Shown in pieces: positions 29,728 through 38,032 of a stretch of DNA of 64,000 bases (the first letter of the stretch is position 1; every line of letters starts with the position of its first letter). The DNA lies in contig JAHBZN010000004.1 of assembly GCA_019635415.1 (NCBI GenBank), positions 1-64,000 of the forward strand. The letters are read 5' to 3'. This DNA is from Ramlibacter sp. (lineage in GTDB: Bacteria > Pseudomonadota > Gammaproteobacteria > Burkholderiales > Burkholderiaceae_C). The translations under genes were made by a program, and so were the position numbers. A model generated the notes under the pieces. The model saw nothing but the letters and a program-made list of their open reading frames with translations, had not been told where the DNA came from and did not search any database.

Positions 29728-30645
29728 ATGGAAATCGCCATCATCCTGCTGGTCATCGCCGGCATCTTCGTCATCCGCTCGATCAAGGTCGTGCCGCAGC
29801 AGCACGCCTGGGTGGTGGAACGCCTGGGCAAGTACCACGCGTCACTGGCCCCGGGCCTGAACCTGCTCGTACCCTTCATCGACAAGGTGGCCTACAAGCA
29901 CAGCCTGAAGGAAATCCCCCTCGACGTGCCCAGCCAGGTCTGCATCACGCGCGACAACACCCAGTTGCAGGTGGACGGCATCCTGTATTTCCAGGTCACC
30001 GACCCGATGCGGGCCAGCTATGGCTCCTCGAACTACATCATGGCAGTGACCCAGCTTGCCCAGACATCGCTGCGCAGCGTGATCGGCAAGCTGGAACTGG
30101 ACAAGACCTTCGAGGAACGCGACATCATCAATGCGCAAGTGGTGCAGGCCATTGATGAAGCGGCCCTGAACTGGGGCGTGAAGGTGCTGCGCTACGAAAT
30201 CAAGGACCTCACGCCGCCCACCGAAATCCTGCACGCCATGCAGGCGCAGATCACGGCCGAACGTGGCAAGCGCGCGCTGATTGCGGCGTCCGAGGGTCGC
30301 CGTCAGGAACAGATCAACATTGCCACCGGCGAGCGCGAAGCCTTCATCGCCCGCTCCGAGGGGGAAAAGCAGGCCGCCATCAACAACGCCCAGGGTGAAG
30401 CTGCCGCCATCATGGCCGTGGCCGATGCCACGGCCCAGGCGATCGAGCGCATCGCCTCCGCCATCGAGAAGCCCAGCGGCATGCAGGCCGTGCAGCTCAA
30501 GGTGGCCGAGCGTGCCGTGGACGCCTATGGCAAGGTCGCGGCTGACGCCAACACCACCCTGATCGTTCCCAGCAACATGACCGAAGTGTCCGCGCTGATC
30601 GGTTCGGCCATGAAAATGGTGCAGACCGGCAAGACCGCCGCCTGA
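29728..30645 (+). CDS. qmcA: SPFH-domain stomatin/paraslipin (QmcA-like)
   Basis: A 305-residue membrane-anchored protein: N-terminal helix (IAIILLVIAGIFVI), SPFH domain (about 20-190; VPQQHAWVVERLGKYHASL.. and LELDKTFEERDIIN), then an Ala/Glu-rich coiled coil (ERGKRALIAASEGRRQEQI) and a C-terminal tail. It forms large oligomers at the inner membrane. GGAGG precedes the start. It pairs with the upstream nfeD gene. Confidence 0.92.
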   Translation: MEIAIILLVIAGIFVIRSIKVVPQQHAWVVERLGKYHASLAPGLNLLVPFIDKVAYKHSLKEIPLDVPSQVCITRDNTQLQVDGILYFQVTDPMRASYGSSNYIMAVTQLAQTSLRSVIGKLELDKTFEERDIINAQVVQAIDEAALNWGVKVLRYEIKDLTPPTEILHAMQAQITAERGKRALIAASEGRRQEQINIATGEREAFIARSEGEKQAAINNAQGEAAAIMAVADATAQAIERIASAIEKPSGMQAVQLKVAERAVDAYGKVAADANTTLIVPSNMTEVSALIGSAMKMVQTGKTAA

Positions 30646-30672
30646 GCCACGAAAAAACGGGCCCGCGGACTG

Positions 30673-30678
30673 CTACAA
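30673..30678 (+). promoter_or_regulatory. Likely -10 element of tRNA-Ser
   Basis: TACAAT ends 11 bases before the first base of the mature tRNA. A GC-rich segment follows, as is common for stable RNA promoters. No good -35 is seen at the expected distance. Confidence 0.45.
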
Positions 30679-30689
30679 TCGTGGGCTTC

Positions 30690-30780
30690 GGAGCGGTGGA
30701 TGAGCGGTTTAAGTCGCACGCCTGGAAAGCGTGTGAGGGTTAATAGCCCTCCGCGGGTTCGAATCCCGCCTGCTCCGCCA
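30690..30780 (+). tRNA. serT: tRNA-Ser (anticodon GGA)
   Basis: A 91-base class II tRNA with a long variable arm. The acceptor stem GGAGCGG pairs with CTGCTCC (one G-T pair), the discriminator is G and CCA is encoded. The anticodon loop is CTGGAAA, giving GGA for UCC/UCU codons, within the arm CACGC/GCGTG. The T-loop GGTTCGAATCC is intact. The gene symbol is only a suggestion. Confidence 0.95.
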
Positions 30781-30788
30781 GAGAAATG

Positions 30789-30816
30789 AAAAAAGCCACC
30801 TTTCGGTGGCTTTTTT
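30789..30816. terminator. Bidirectional rho-independent terminator
   Basis: AAAAAAGCCACC, loop TTTC, GGTGGCTTTTTT: a perfect 12-bp stem with T runs on both strands. It ends the tRNA transcript on the plus strand and the LivK-type gene on the minus strand. Confidence 0.93.
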
Positions 30817-30834
30817 CTTGGGGTCGCGCCCTTT

Positions 30835-31965
30835 TTAGTTCAGGGGCGACTTCTTGCCGTCCTTGTAGACGTACAGCGTAATGGCGGGGTTCTTCAGTTC
30901 ACCATTGGGTTCGAACTGGATGGTGGTCGTCACGCCCTTGAAGTTGGTTTCCTTCAGCTTGGGGATGTACACCTTGGGGTCGATCGAGTTGGCGCGCTTC
31001 ATGGCGTCAACCAGAACGAACGTGGCGTCATAGGTGTACGGGCTGTAGACCTGGAACTGGCCAGGGTACTTGGCGTCGTAGCGCTTCTTCCAGGCCGTGC
31101 CGCCAGGCATCTTGGCCAGCGAGGCGCCGCCTTCAGCGCACACCACGTTTTCCAGCGTCTTGGCACCAGCGGCCAGCTTGGCGATTTCAGACGTGCAGAT
31201 GCCGTCGCCGCCGAAGAACTTGACCTTGGACAGGCCGAGCTGTTCCATCTGGCGCAGCATCGGGCCAGCCTGGGGGTCCATGCCGCCGTAGAAGATGGCA
31301 TCAGGAGCCTTGGCCTTGATGGCGGTCAGGATGGCCATGAAGTCGGTGGCCTTGTCGGTGGTGAACTGCTCGTCGACGATCTGCAGGCCCTTGGACTGCG
31401 CGGTCTTCTTGAACACTTCGGCAACGCCCTGGCCATAAGCGGTGCGGTCGTCGATGATGGCGACCTTCTTCAGCTTGAGCGCGTCAGCCGCATAGAAAGC
31501 CAGGCCAGCGCCCAGGGCGTTGTCGTTGGCGATGATGCGGTACGTGGTGTTGTAGCCCGGCTTGGTCAGGTTGGGGTTCGTGGCAGCGCCCGTGATGTGG
31601 GGAATGCCGCAGTCGTTGTAAACCTTGGAGGCGGGAATCGTGGTGCCCGAGTTCAGGTGGCCGACCACACCGGCGACCTTGGCGTCGCACAGCTTCTGGG
31701 CGGCAGCGGTGCCCTGCTTCGGATCCGCGGCGTCGTCTTCGGCCACGATTTCGAACTTGGCTTTCTTGCCGCCGATCATCACGCCCTGGGCGTTCAGGTC
31801 TTCGATGGCCATGCGGACGCCGTTCTCGTTGTCCTTGCCATAGTGGGCCTGGGCACCGGAGATGGGCGCCACGTGGCCAATCTTCACAACCATGTCCTGC
31901 GCCGAAGCCATACCCGCCACGGCGGTGATGACAGCAGCTACAGACAGTTTCAACTTCAATTGCAT
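30835..31965 (-). CDS. livK: Branched-chain amino acid ABC transporter, periplasmic binding protein
   Basis: A 376-residue Leu/Ile/Val-binding-type protein (Peripla_BP_6). The signal peptide spans residues 1-22 (..GMASA|QD). The body opens VVKIGHVAPISGAQAHYGKD, the usual start of this family. No permease or ATPase genes are adjacent, so it is an orphan binding protein, a common arrangement in Comamonadaceae. The ligand is not certain; such proteins also bind other amino acids or aromatic acids. The 200 bases upstream (31966-32166) hold an AT-rich stretch around 31990-32050 that probably carries its promoter; I see nothing else there. Confidence 0.88.
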   Translation of the reverse strand: MQLKLKLSVAAVITAVAGMASAQDMVVKIGHVAPISGAQAHYGKDNENGVRMAIEDLNAQGVMIGGKKAKFEIVAEDDAADPKQGTAAAQKLCDAKVAGVVGHLNSGTTIPASKVYNDCGIPHITGAATNPNLTKPGYNTTYRIIANDNALGAGLAFYAADALKLKKVAIIDDRTAYGQGVAEVFKKTAQSKGLQIVDEQFTTDKATDFMAILTAIKAKAPDAIFYGGMDPQAGPMLRQMEQLGLSKVKFFGGDGICTSEIAKLAAGAKTLENVVCAEGGASLAKMPGGTAWKKRYDAKYPGQFQVYSPYTYDATFVLVDAMKRANSIDPKVYIPKLKETNFKGVTTTIQFEPNGELKNPAITLYVYKDGKKSPLN

Positions 31966-32166
31966 AAAAAGCCTCCAGATTTAAGAAAAGGGTTGAGAAG
32001 TTAAATTTTTGACTCAACGGCCGCGAACATATCGCAATTTCCGGACCCGAACCATAGGGAACACGCTAGGTCTGAAGTGATAAGGGGGATTACCCTTCCG
32101 ACAGTTTGGCTAATGCCAAAAAGCGGTGCCTGAATTCAGGCGCACAGCCTGCCGCCACACCCCGGT

Positions 32167-32472
32167 TCAGGGCTCGCTGCGGCTCGCCAGTTCCTGGGCC
32201 ACCGCCTCTGAAACCGCCGCGCGGACGATGGTTTCGATCTCGTCGCGCAGCAGCGGGCCGAGATTGCGCGTCTGCTCCAGAACCAGCGTGGCAATGGCCT
32301 CTCGCAAACGTCGCTCCAGCGACAGATCGACACGCTGCATGACGCGGTGAACGATCTGCTCCTGCATGCCCTCGACCGACGCGACTGCATCTGGTGCGCG
32401 GGGCCCGCTGGTGCGCACCACGTCGGTGAGCGTGGGGACATAGCGCGGCGGCACGCGCGAGGAGCCGGCCAT
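32167..32472 (-). CDS. Uncharacterised 101-residue protein coupled to holC
   Basis: A helical, charged protein with VEGMQEQIVHRVMQRVDLSL and a long amphipathic helix to the C-terminus (LRDEIETIVRAAVSEAVAQEL). I recognise no named domain with confidence; small proteins of this sort follow holC in related genomes. Its start overlaps the holC stop (TGATG), which supports translation. No signal or membrane segment. Confidence 0.65.
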   Translation of the reverse strand: MAGSSRVPPRYVPTLTDVVRTSGPRAPDAVASVEGMQEQIVHRVMQRVDLSLERRLREAIATLVLEQTRNLGPLLRDEIETIVRAAVSEAVAQELASRSEP

Positions 32473-32906
32473 CAGGCACTCTCCTTCAGCGCCAGGTCGT
32501 GGCGCTTGATGGCGTAACCGCGGTCTGCGTAGTGCTTCCAGCGTCCGCGGGCCCGCTGGCGGTCGTCGTCGTCGAGGGTGACGACCTCGATCAGGCGCTC
32601 AAACCGCTCAAAGCCGTCCGGCACGGGCTCGCCCAGGTTGACCAGCACCTGCTGGTGCGGGGTGCCATGAACAGAAGGTGCCAGCACCACAGGGGAAGCA
32701 GCCACCAGCGCTGTATCGGCGGCGGCATGGCAGTGCGGCACGAATTCGAGAGGCCCGAACGTCCAGAGCGCCACGTCCAGTTCCCGTAGCAGTCGGTCCT
32801 CACCCGTGACCACCACGCGCGCCCCGCTGCCCACCGCCTTGCGCAGCAGGCGGCAGGCGTAGGACAGCTTGTCCGGCGCGTTGAAATGGAAAGCCACTTC
32901 GGTCAT
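32472..32906 (-). CDS. holC: DNA polymerase III chi subunit
   Basis: A 144-residue chi subunit, which links the clamp loader to SSB. Typical segments: MTEVAFHFNAPDKLSYACRL near the start, DRLLRELDVALWTF, and the C-terminal WKHYADRGYAIKRHDL. It lies eight bases after pepA, the usual pepA-holC order in beta- and gammaproteobacteria. Confidence 0.93.
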   Translation of the reverse strand: MTEVAFHFNAPDKLSYACRLLRKAVGSGARVVVTGEDRLLRELDVALWTFGPLEFVPHCHAAADTALVAASPVVLAPSVHGTPHQQVLVNLGEPVPDGFERFERLIEVVTLDDDDRQRARGRWKHYADRGYAIKRHDLALKESA

Positions 32907-32914
32907 CGAAAAGC

Positions 32915-34399
32915 TCAGGCCGATTTCCGTCGGGTGGAGCGGACCGGCTTGGCTGCCGGGGCCGCAACGGACTGGGCTGCCAGGTAGCGCAACAGCAGCC
33001 CCACGGGCCGGCCCGTGGCGCCCTTGGCCCCGCCGCTTTTCCAGGCCGTCCCGGCGATATCAAGATGCGCCCACGGATAGGCCTGGCTGAAGCGCTGCAG
33101 GAACTTGGCCGCGGTGATGGCCCCCCCTGCCCGCCCGGCCACGTTGGCCACATCGGCGAAATGCGTCTTCAGGCCTTCCGCGTACTCAGCGTCCAGCGGC
33201 ATGCGCCAACACAGGTCCTGCGCCTGGTCGCCTGCCGCCTGCAGGGCACCCGCCAGGGCATCATCCGGAGAAAACATGCCGCTGCGCACACCTCCCAGCG
33301 CGATCACGCAGGCGCCCGTCAGGGTGGCGATGTCGATCACCGCGGCGGGTTTGAAGCGTTCGGCGTAAGTCAGGGCGTCGCACAGGATCAGCCGGCCTTC
33401 AGCGTCCGTGTTGAGGATTTCGATGGTCTGGCCGCTCATGCTCGTGACCACATCGCCCGGCTTCACGGCCCGGCCATCCGGCATGTTCTCGCAACTGGGA
33501 ATCAGACCCACCACATTGACGGAGGGCTTGAGCTCGGCCAGCGCCCGGAACACGCCCAGCACGCTCGCGGCGCCACACATGTCGAACTTCATCTCGTCCA
33601 TTTCGCCGGCTGGCTTGATCGAAATGCCGCCGGTGTCAAAAGTAATGCCCTTGCCCACCAGCACGGTGGGCGCCTGTGTCTTGGGCGCCCCGTCGTATCG
33701 CAAAACGATGAACCGCAGGGCTTCGTGCGAGCCCTGGGCAACGGCCATGAAGGCCCCCATGCCCAGGCGCGCCACCTCGGCGGGCCCCAGGACCTGGCAC
33801 TTGATGGCGCCCTTGGCCAACGCCTTGGCGGCCTGGCCGAGGTGCGTGGGTGTTGCATGGTTGGGCGGCCGGTTGCCCCACTCCTTGGCCGTCTCGATGC
33901 CCCTGACCGCGGCCACCGCCTCGGCAAACGCGCTCCGCGCGGCCGCCGCATCCGACACCCCCACCACCAGCCGCTGGATCCTGCGGCCTTCGGCCTTGGG
34001 TTTGGTGGTGGTGTACACGTAGCTCGCATCGGCAGCCGCCAACACGCAAGCCCGCACCGCATCGTCCCGGACCGGTGCCGCCAGGCAGACCAGCACACGC
34101 TTGACCGGGCCGGCCTTGACGGCGTTGGCCGCGGCCAGAACCGCTGAACGCACCTCGGTCGCCGCCCCTTCCCCCGCGCCCGCAAGCACCAGGCGCGGCG
34201 CGGCAATGCCTGCCGTCCGGTAGGACTGGAGCAGCTTGCCCGCCTTGGGTTCGAAGTCACCCGCCTTCAGGGCATGGGCCAGCAGGCTGGACAGCGGGTC
34301 CTTGCCCAGCTTGGCGCCTTCAGGCACCACGACGATCAGCGCGTCGCACTTTTCAGCGGCTGCGCCCGCGAGGTCAAGGGTCTTGAGTTCAAAGTCCAT
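32915..34399 (-). CDS. pepA: Leucyl aminopeptidase (M17, dizinc)
   Basis: A 494-residue cytosolic exopeptidase. The N-terminal domain starts MDFELKTLDLAG. The C-terminal catalytic domain has the metal ligands in VGKGITFDTGGIS and MKFDMCGAASVLG, and the signature NTDAEGRLILCDAL. Start 34399 is chosen over an ATG 65 codons upstream that would overlap the divergent lptF. In E. coli PepA also binds DNA; that is not evident here. Confidence 0.95.
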   Translation of the reverse strand: MDFELKTLDLAGAAAEKCDALIVVVPEGAKLGKDPLSSLLAHALKAGDFEPKAGKLLQSYRTAGIAAPRLVLAGAGEGAATEVRSAVLAAANAVKAGPVKRVLVCLAAPVRDDAVRACVLAAADASYVYTTTKPKAEGRRIQRLVVGVSDAAAARSAFAEAVAAVRGIETAKEWGNRPPNHATPTHLGQAAKALAKGAIKCQVLGPAEVARLGMGAFMAVAQGSHEALRFIVLRYDGAPKTQAPTVLVGKGITFDTGGISIKPAGEMDEMKFDMCGAASVLGVFRALAELKPSVNVVGLIPSCENMPDGRAVKPGDVVTSMSGQTIEILNTDAEGRLILCDALTYAERFKPAAVIDIATLTGACVIALGGVRSGMFSPDDALAGALQAAGDQAQDLCWRMPLDAEYAEGLKTHFADVANVAGRAGGAITAAKFLQRFSQAYPWAHLDIAGTAWKSGGAKGATGRPVGLLLRYLAAQSVAAPAAKPVRSTRRKSA

Positions 34400-34439
34400 A
34401 ATTCGTGTTTCGCTGCGAACGGTGCAGATTCCCCGACCA

Positions 34440-35552
34440 ATGTTATTCCATTCCTCCCTCCGCAAGGAGCTGGCCCGCAGTTTCGGCGCGACGCTGGTGG
34501 TGCTCGTGACCATCGTGATGACGATGACGCTGATCCGCACGTTGAGCCAGGCCACACGCGGCAGCGTCAACCCGTCGGAAGTGATGATGGTCATGGGCTA
34601 CACCGTGCTCGGCTACCTGCCGCCCATCCTCACGCTGAGCCTGTTCATCTCCATCGTCGGGAGCCTGTCGCGCATGTACCGCGACAGCGAAATGGTGATC
34701 TGGTTTGCCAGCGGCCGGGGCCTGTCGGCCTTTCTCGGCCCGCTGTTCCGGTTTGCCTGGCCCGTGCTGCTGGTGATCACCGTGCTGGCCCTTGTCATCT
34801 GGCCCTGGTCCAACCAGCAGACCCAGGAAATGAAGGAGCGCTACGGGCAGCGCGGGGATCTCGAGCGCGTGACGCCCGGCCAGTTCCAGGAGTCGGCCAG
34901 CGGCAGCCGCGTGTTCTTCCTGGACAAGGACACGCCTGACAACCGCTCTGGCAAGAACATCTTCATATCCACCAACGAACACGGCAAGGAGACCGTCACC
35001 TCGGCGCGCAGCGGCCGCGTGGAGACCGTGGGCGACGGCCAATTCCTGATCCTGAGCCACGGCCAGCGGCTGGAAAGCAGCGGAGGGGGCAGTGCCCTGA
35101 AGGTCAGCGAGTTCGAGGAATACGGCACCCGCGTCGGTGCCCGTGAGCTGGGAACCGCCGACACCGCACCCGCCAAGGCGCGATCCACCCTGACCCTGCT
35201 GATGGACCCGACCCCGATCCATCAGGGCGAACTGGCCTGGCGGCTGGGGCTGGCCCTGGCCGCGCTCAATTTCGTGGTCATTGCTGCCGCGGTCTCCAGC
35301 GTCAACCCCCGGGCGGGCCGCAGCGGCAACCTGATCTTCGCGCTGTTCGCATTCATCGTGTACTACAACCTGCTCAATCTGGGCCAGAGCTGGATCAGCT
35401 CGGGCCGGATGGGCTTCTTCAGCTTCCAGCTGATCCTGCACGGCGGCGCCTTGCTGCTGGGCGTGCTGTGGCTGGCGCGCCAACACAACAACTGGTCCCT
35501 GCTCGCCCTGCTGCGCCAGCGGCGTCACCGCTCCCCCGGAGGCACCGCATGA
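34440..35552 (+). CDS. lptF: LPS export ABC transporter permease LptF
   Basis: A 370-residue inner-membrane protein of the LptB2FG complex that extracts lipopolysaccharide. Three N-terminal helices, a beta-jellyroll periplasmic domain (about 130-265) and three C-terminal helices. MLFHSSLRKELARSFGATL is a typical LptF start. It is divergent from pepA with 40 bases between, and overlaps lptG by ATGA. Confidence 0.95.
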   Translation: MLFHSSLRKELARSFGATLVVLVTIVMTMTLIRTLSQATRGSVNPSEVMMVMGYTVLGYLPPILTLSLFISIVGSLSRMYRDSEMVIWFASGRGLSAFLGPLFRFAWPVLLVITVLALVIWPWSNQQTQEMKERYGQRGDLERVTPGQFQESASGSRVFFLDKDTPDNRSGKNIFISTNEHGKETVTSARSGRVETVGDGQFLILSHGQRLESSGGGSALKVSEFEEYGTRVGARELGTADTAPAKARSTLTLLMDPTPIHQGELAWRLGLALAALNFVVIAAAVSSVNPRAGRSGNLIFALFAFIVYYNLLNLGQSWISSGRMGFFSFQLILHGGALLLGVLWLARQHNNWSLLALLRQRRHRSPGGTA

Positions 35553-36655
35553 AAACGCTGCGTCGCCTGGTCTACACCGAAGTCCTGTCGGCCGTGGTGT
35601 TCGTGACCTTCGGGTTCCTGGCCCTGTTCTTCTTCTTCGACTTCGTCGACGAGTTGCCCGCCGTGGGGCGCAATGGTCCGAACGGCTACCAGCTGACCCA
35701 CGCCCTGCTCTATGTGGCCCTGATGGTGCCCAGCCACCTGTACGAGCTGCTGCCCATTGCCGTGCTGATCGGCACCATTTTCGTCATGGCCCGGCTGGCC
35801 CAGAGTTCCGAATACACCATCCTTCGCACCAGCGGCCTCGGGCCATGGCGGGCCCTGCGCATGCTGCTGTCGCTGGGGCTGATCTTCGTGATGCTCACCT
35901 TTGCGGCCGGCGACTACCTTGCGCCGGCGGCCGACCGCACCGCGCAATTGCTCAAGACACGCTACCAGGGCCGCATCACGGTGGGGCTGACCGGCGCGTG
36001 GATCAAGGAGCGGCAGGTCTACAACGCCTACACCGTGAACGTGGGTGCGCTGTCCCCCGAGGGCGACATGCTGGGCGTGCGCATCTTCGAATTCGATGCG
36101 CGCGGGGCGCTGGTGTCGCAGACACAGGCCCCCAAGGCCCGCTTTGCCGAGGACGGTGCCTGGGTGCTGGAGGACGCCCAGCGCAGTGAATTCATCACCA
36201 GCAACGGCGAATCCGCCAAAGTCGAACGGCGTCGGATCGACAACTACCGCTGGCCGACCGAGATCAGTCCGGAAATGGTGTCCGTCGCCCTGCTCAAGCC
36301 GGACCGCATGAGCACGCTGGACCTGTTCCAGTACATCCAGCACCTGGACGCCAACGGCCAGACCGCACAGCGCTACGAAATCGAGTTCTGGCGCAAGGTG
36401 TTCTATCCGCTGAGCTGCCTTGTCATGGTGGTGCTGGCCCTGCCCTTTGCCTACCTCCACTTCCGCAGCGGCAGCATCACCACCTATGTGTTCGGCGGGG
36501 TGCTGATCGGCATCAGCTTCTTCCTGCTCAACAACGTTTTCGGCTACATCGGCAACCTGCAGAACTGGTGGCCCTGGCTGACTGCCGCGGCACCCGGGCT
36601 GATTTATTCGGTGTTTTCGCTGGGCGCGTTCGGCTGGCTGGTGCTGAGGCGCTAG
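35549..36655 (+). CDS. lptG: LPS export ABC transporter permease LptG
   Basis: A 368-residue partner of LptF with the same 3+3 helix layout and jellyroll domain (about 130-275). MKTLRRLVYTEVLSAVVFVT and ILRTSGLGPWRALRMLL are family-typical. The ATG overlaps the lptF stop, so LptF and LptG are made in a 1:1 coupled way. The ATPase LptB is not in the window. Confidence 0.95.
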   Translation: MKTLRRLVYTEVLSAVVFVTFGFLALFFFFDFVDELPAVGRNGPNGYQLTHALLYVALMVPSHLYELLPIAVLIGTIFVMARLAQSSEYTILRTSGLGPWRALRMLLSLGLIFVMLTFAAGDYLAPAADRTAQLLKTRYQGRITVGLTGAWIKERQVYNAYTVNVGALSPEGDMLGVRIFEFDARGALVSQTQAPKARFAEDGAWVLEDAQRSEFITSNGESAKVERRRIDNYRWPTEISPEMVSVALLKPDRMSTLDLFQYIQHLDANGQTAQRYEIEFWRKVFYPLSCLVMVVLALPFAYLHFRSGSITTYVFGGVLIGISFFLLNNVFGYIGNLQNWWPWLTAAAPGLIYSVFSLGAFGWLVLRR

Positions 36656-36657
36656 CG

Positions 36658-37014
36658 ATGCAGGGCCACATCCTGTTTGCCCACGGATCGCGCGACCCCC
36701 AGTGGCGCCAACCCATGGAAGCAGTCGCCCAGCGCCTGCGGGAGCAGCGGCCCGACGCGCCGGTTCGCTGCGCCTACCTTGAACTCACGGCTCCGGATTT
36801 GCCTACTGCCGCTGCGGAATTGATAGCAGAAGGGGCCCGCTCGGTAAGGATTACCCCGCTTTTCCTGGGGACAGGCAAACACGCGCGCGAGGATCTGCCC
36901 GTGCTCGTGGAGCAGCTCCGCCAGGCCTACCCCAACGTGGCATTCAGCCTGCAGGCCGCCGTCGGTGAAGACCCCAGGCTGCTCGACCTGATCGCCCGGA
37001 TCGCCTCGGAGTGA
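36658..37014 (+). CDS. cbiX: CbiX/SirB-type small chelatase
   Basis: A 118-residue single-domain class II chelatase that inserts metal into sirohydrochlorin. The metal/catalytic histidines are H9 (LFAHGSRDP) and H75 (GTGKHAREDLP). Small CbiX forms act as homodimers on cobalt or iron. Lying immediately before a CysB-type regulator, it may make siroheme for the CysI sulfite reductase encoded farther right; that is inference. Residues 47-63 are encoded by a diverged copy of the dispersed repeat, with a TTG-ATA-GCA run unusual for this genome. Confidence 0.85.
   Translation: MQGHILFAHGSRDPQWRQPMEAVAQRLREQRPDAPVRCAYLELTAPDLPTAAAELIAEGARSVRITPLFLGTGKHAREDLPVLVEQLRQAYPNVAFSLQAAVGEDPRLLDLIARIASE
36798..36846 (-). 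repeat. Dispersed ~50-bp repeat, copy E (inside cbiX, diverged)
   Basis: On the minus strand: CGAGCGGGCCCCTTCT, GCTATCAATTC, extra bases, then CAGTAGGCAAA. The central GCTATCAATTC is identical to copy C. The rest is weaker, so this copy is less certain. Confidence 0.5.
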
Positions 37015-37041
37015 TGGCTCGATAGATTCGTGCGGCATAAT

Positions 37042-37065
37042 GAATTTCGGTTTTAGTAGAAATTC
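37042..37065. promoter_or_regulatory. Inverted repeat at the cysB-type gene start, possible autoregulatory operator
   Basis: GAATTTC (37042-37048) and GAAATTC (37059-37065) form a perfect 7-bp inverted repeat with a 10-bp spacer, just upstream of the ATG and immediately downstream of a CATAAT -10-like hexamer (37036-37041). This position suits repression of the regulator's own gene. Confidence 0.45.
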
Positions 37066-37068
37066 AAT

Positions 37069-38013
37069 ATGAATCTGCATCAGTTCCGTTTTGTCCAGGA
37101 AGCGGCCCGACGCAACCTGAATCTGACCGAGGCGGCCAAGGCCTTGCACACCTCCCAACCGGGTGTGTCCAAGGCCATCATCGAACTCGAGGAAGAACTG
37201 GGCATCGAAATCTTCGCGCGCCATGGCAAACGCCTCAAGCGCATCACCGAGCCTGGGCAGCATGTGCTCAAGAGCATCGAGCTGATCATGCGCGAGGTGG
37301 GCAATCTCAAGCGCATCGGCGAGCAGTTCAGCGCCGAAGACAGCGGCACCCTTTCCATCGCCACCACCCACACCCAGGCCCGGTATGTCTTGCCCGTGCC
37401 CGTGGCCCGACTGCGCGAGGCCTACCCCAAGGTGAACGTCAGCCTGCACCAGGGTGCCCCCGACCAAGTGGCCCGCATGGTGCTGGACGAGGTGGCCGAG
37501 ATCGGGATCGCCACCGAATCCCTTGCTGCCTACCCCGACCTGGTCACCCTGCCCTGCTACGAATGGCAGCACGTGCTGGTCCTGCCGGCCAGCCACGCGC
37601 TGGCCCGCAAGGAGCGCATCACGCTCGAGGACATCGCGGGCGAGCCACTCATCACCTACCACCCCTCCTTCACGGGGCGCACCCGCATCGACGCGGCCTT
37701 TGCCCAGAAAAAGCTGGAGCCGCGCATGGCGCTGGAGGCCATCGATTCGGACGTGATCAAGACCTACGTGCGGCTGGGCCTGGGCATCGGCATCGTCGCC
37801 GAGATGGCCGTTCGCGACGAAGGCAGCAACAGCGACCTGGTGGTGCGTCCACTGGGGGCCCTGTTCGGCCAGAATGTGGCCCGCGTGGCTTTCAAGCGCA
37901 GCGCCTACCTGCGCAACTTCGTCTTCCGGTTCGCGGAGCTGCTGAGTGACCGGCTCGACCGCAACCTAATCGCCAAGGCCATGACCGGCCACGTGAATGA
38001 CTACGAGCTCTAG
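37069..38013 (+). CDS. cysB: CysB-type LysR-family regulator
   Basis: A 314-residue LTTR. The N-terminal wHTH (MNLHQFRFVQEAARRNLNLT .. LHTSQPGVSKAIIELEEELG) and the long linker (GKRLKRITEPGQ) match CysB/Cbl proteins, which are longer than most LTTRs and activate sulfur assimilation genes in response to acetylserine. The effector domain (about 90-295) includes TTHTQARYVLP. The likely target is the cys cluster at 57121-63119. No Shine-Dalgarno sequence is clear before the ATG. Confidence 0.88.
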   Translation: MNLHQFRFVQEAARRNLNLTEAAKALHTSQPGVSKAIIELEEELGIEIFARHGKRLKRITEPGQHVLKSIELIMREVGNLKRIGEQFSAEDSGTLSIATTHTQARYVLPVPVARLREAYPKVNVSLHQGAPDQVARMVLDEVAEIGIATESLAAYPDLVTLPCYEWQHVLVLPASHALARKERITLEDIAGEPLITYHPSFTGRTRIDAAFAQKKLEPRMALEAIDSDVIKTYVRLGLGIGIVAEMAVRDEGSNSDLVVRPLGALFGQNVARVAFKRSAYLRNFVFRFAELLSDRLDRNLIAKAMTGHVNDYEL

Positions 38014-38032
38014 CCCCTCCGATTGACACCCC

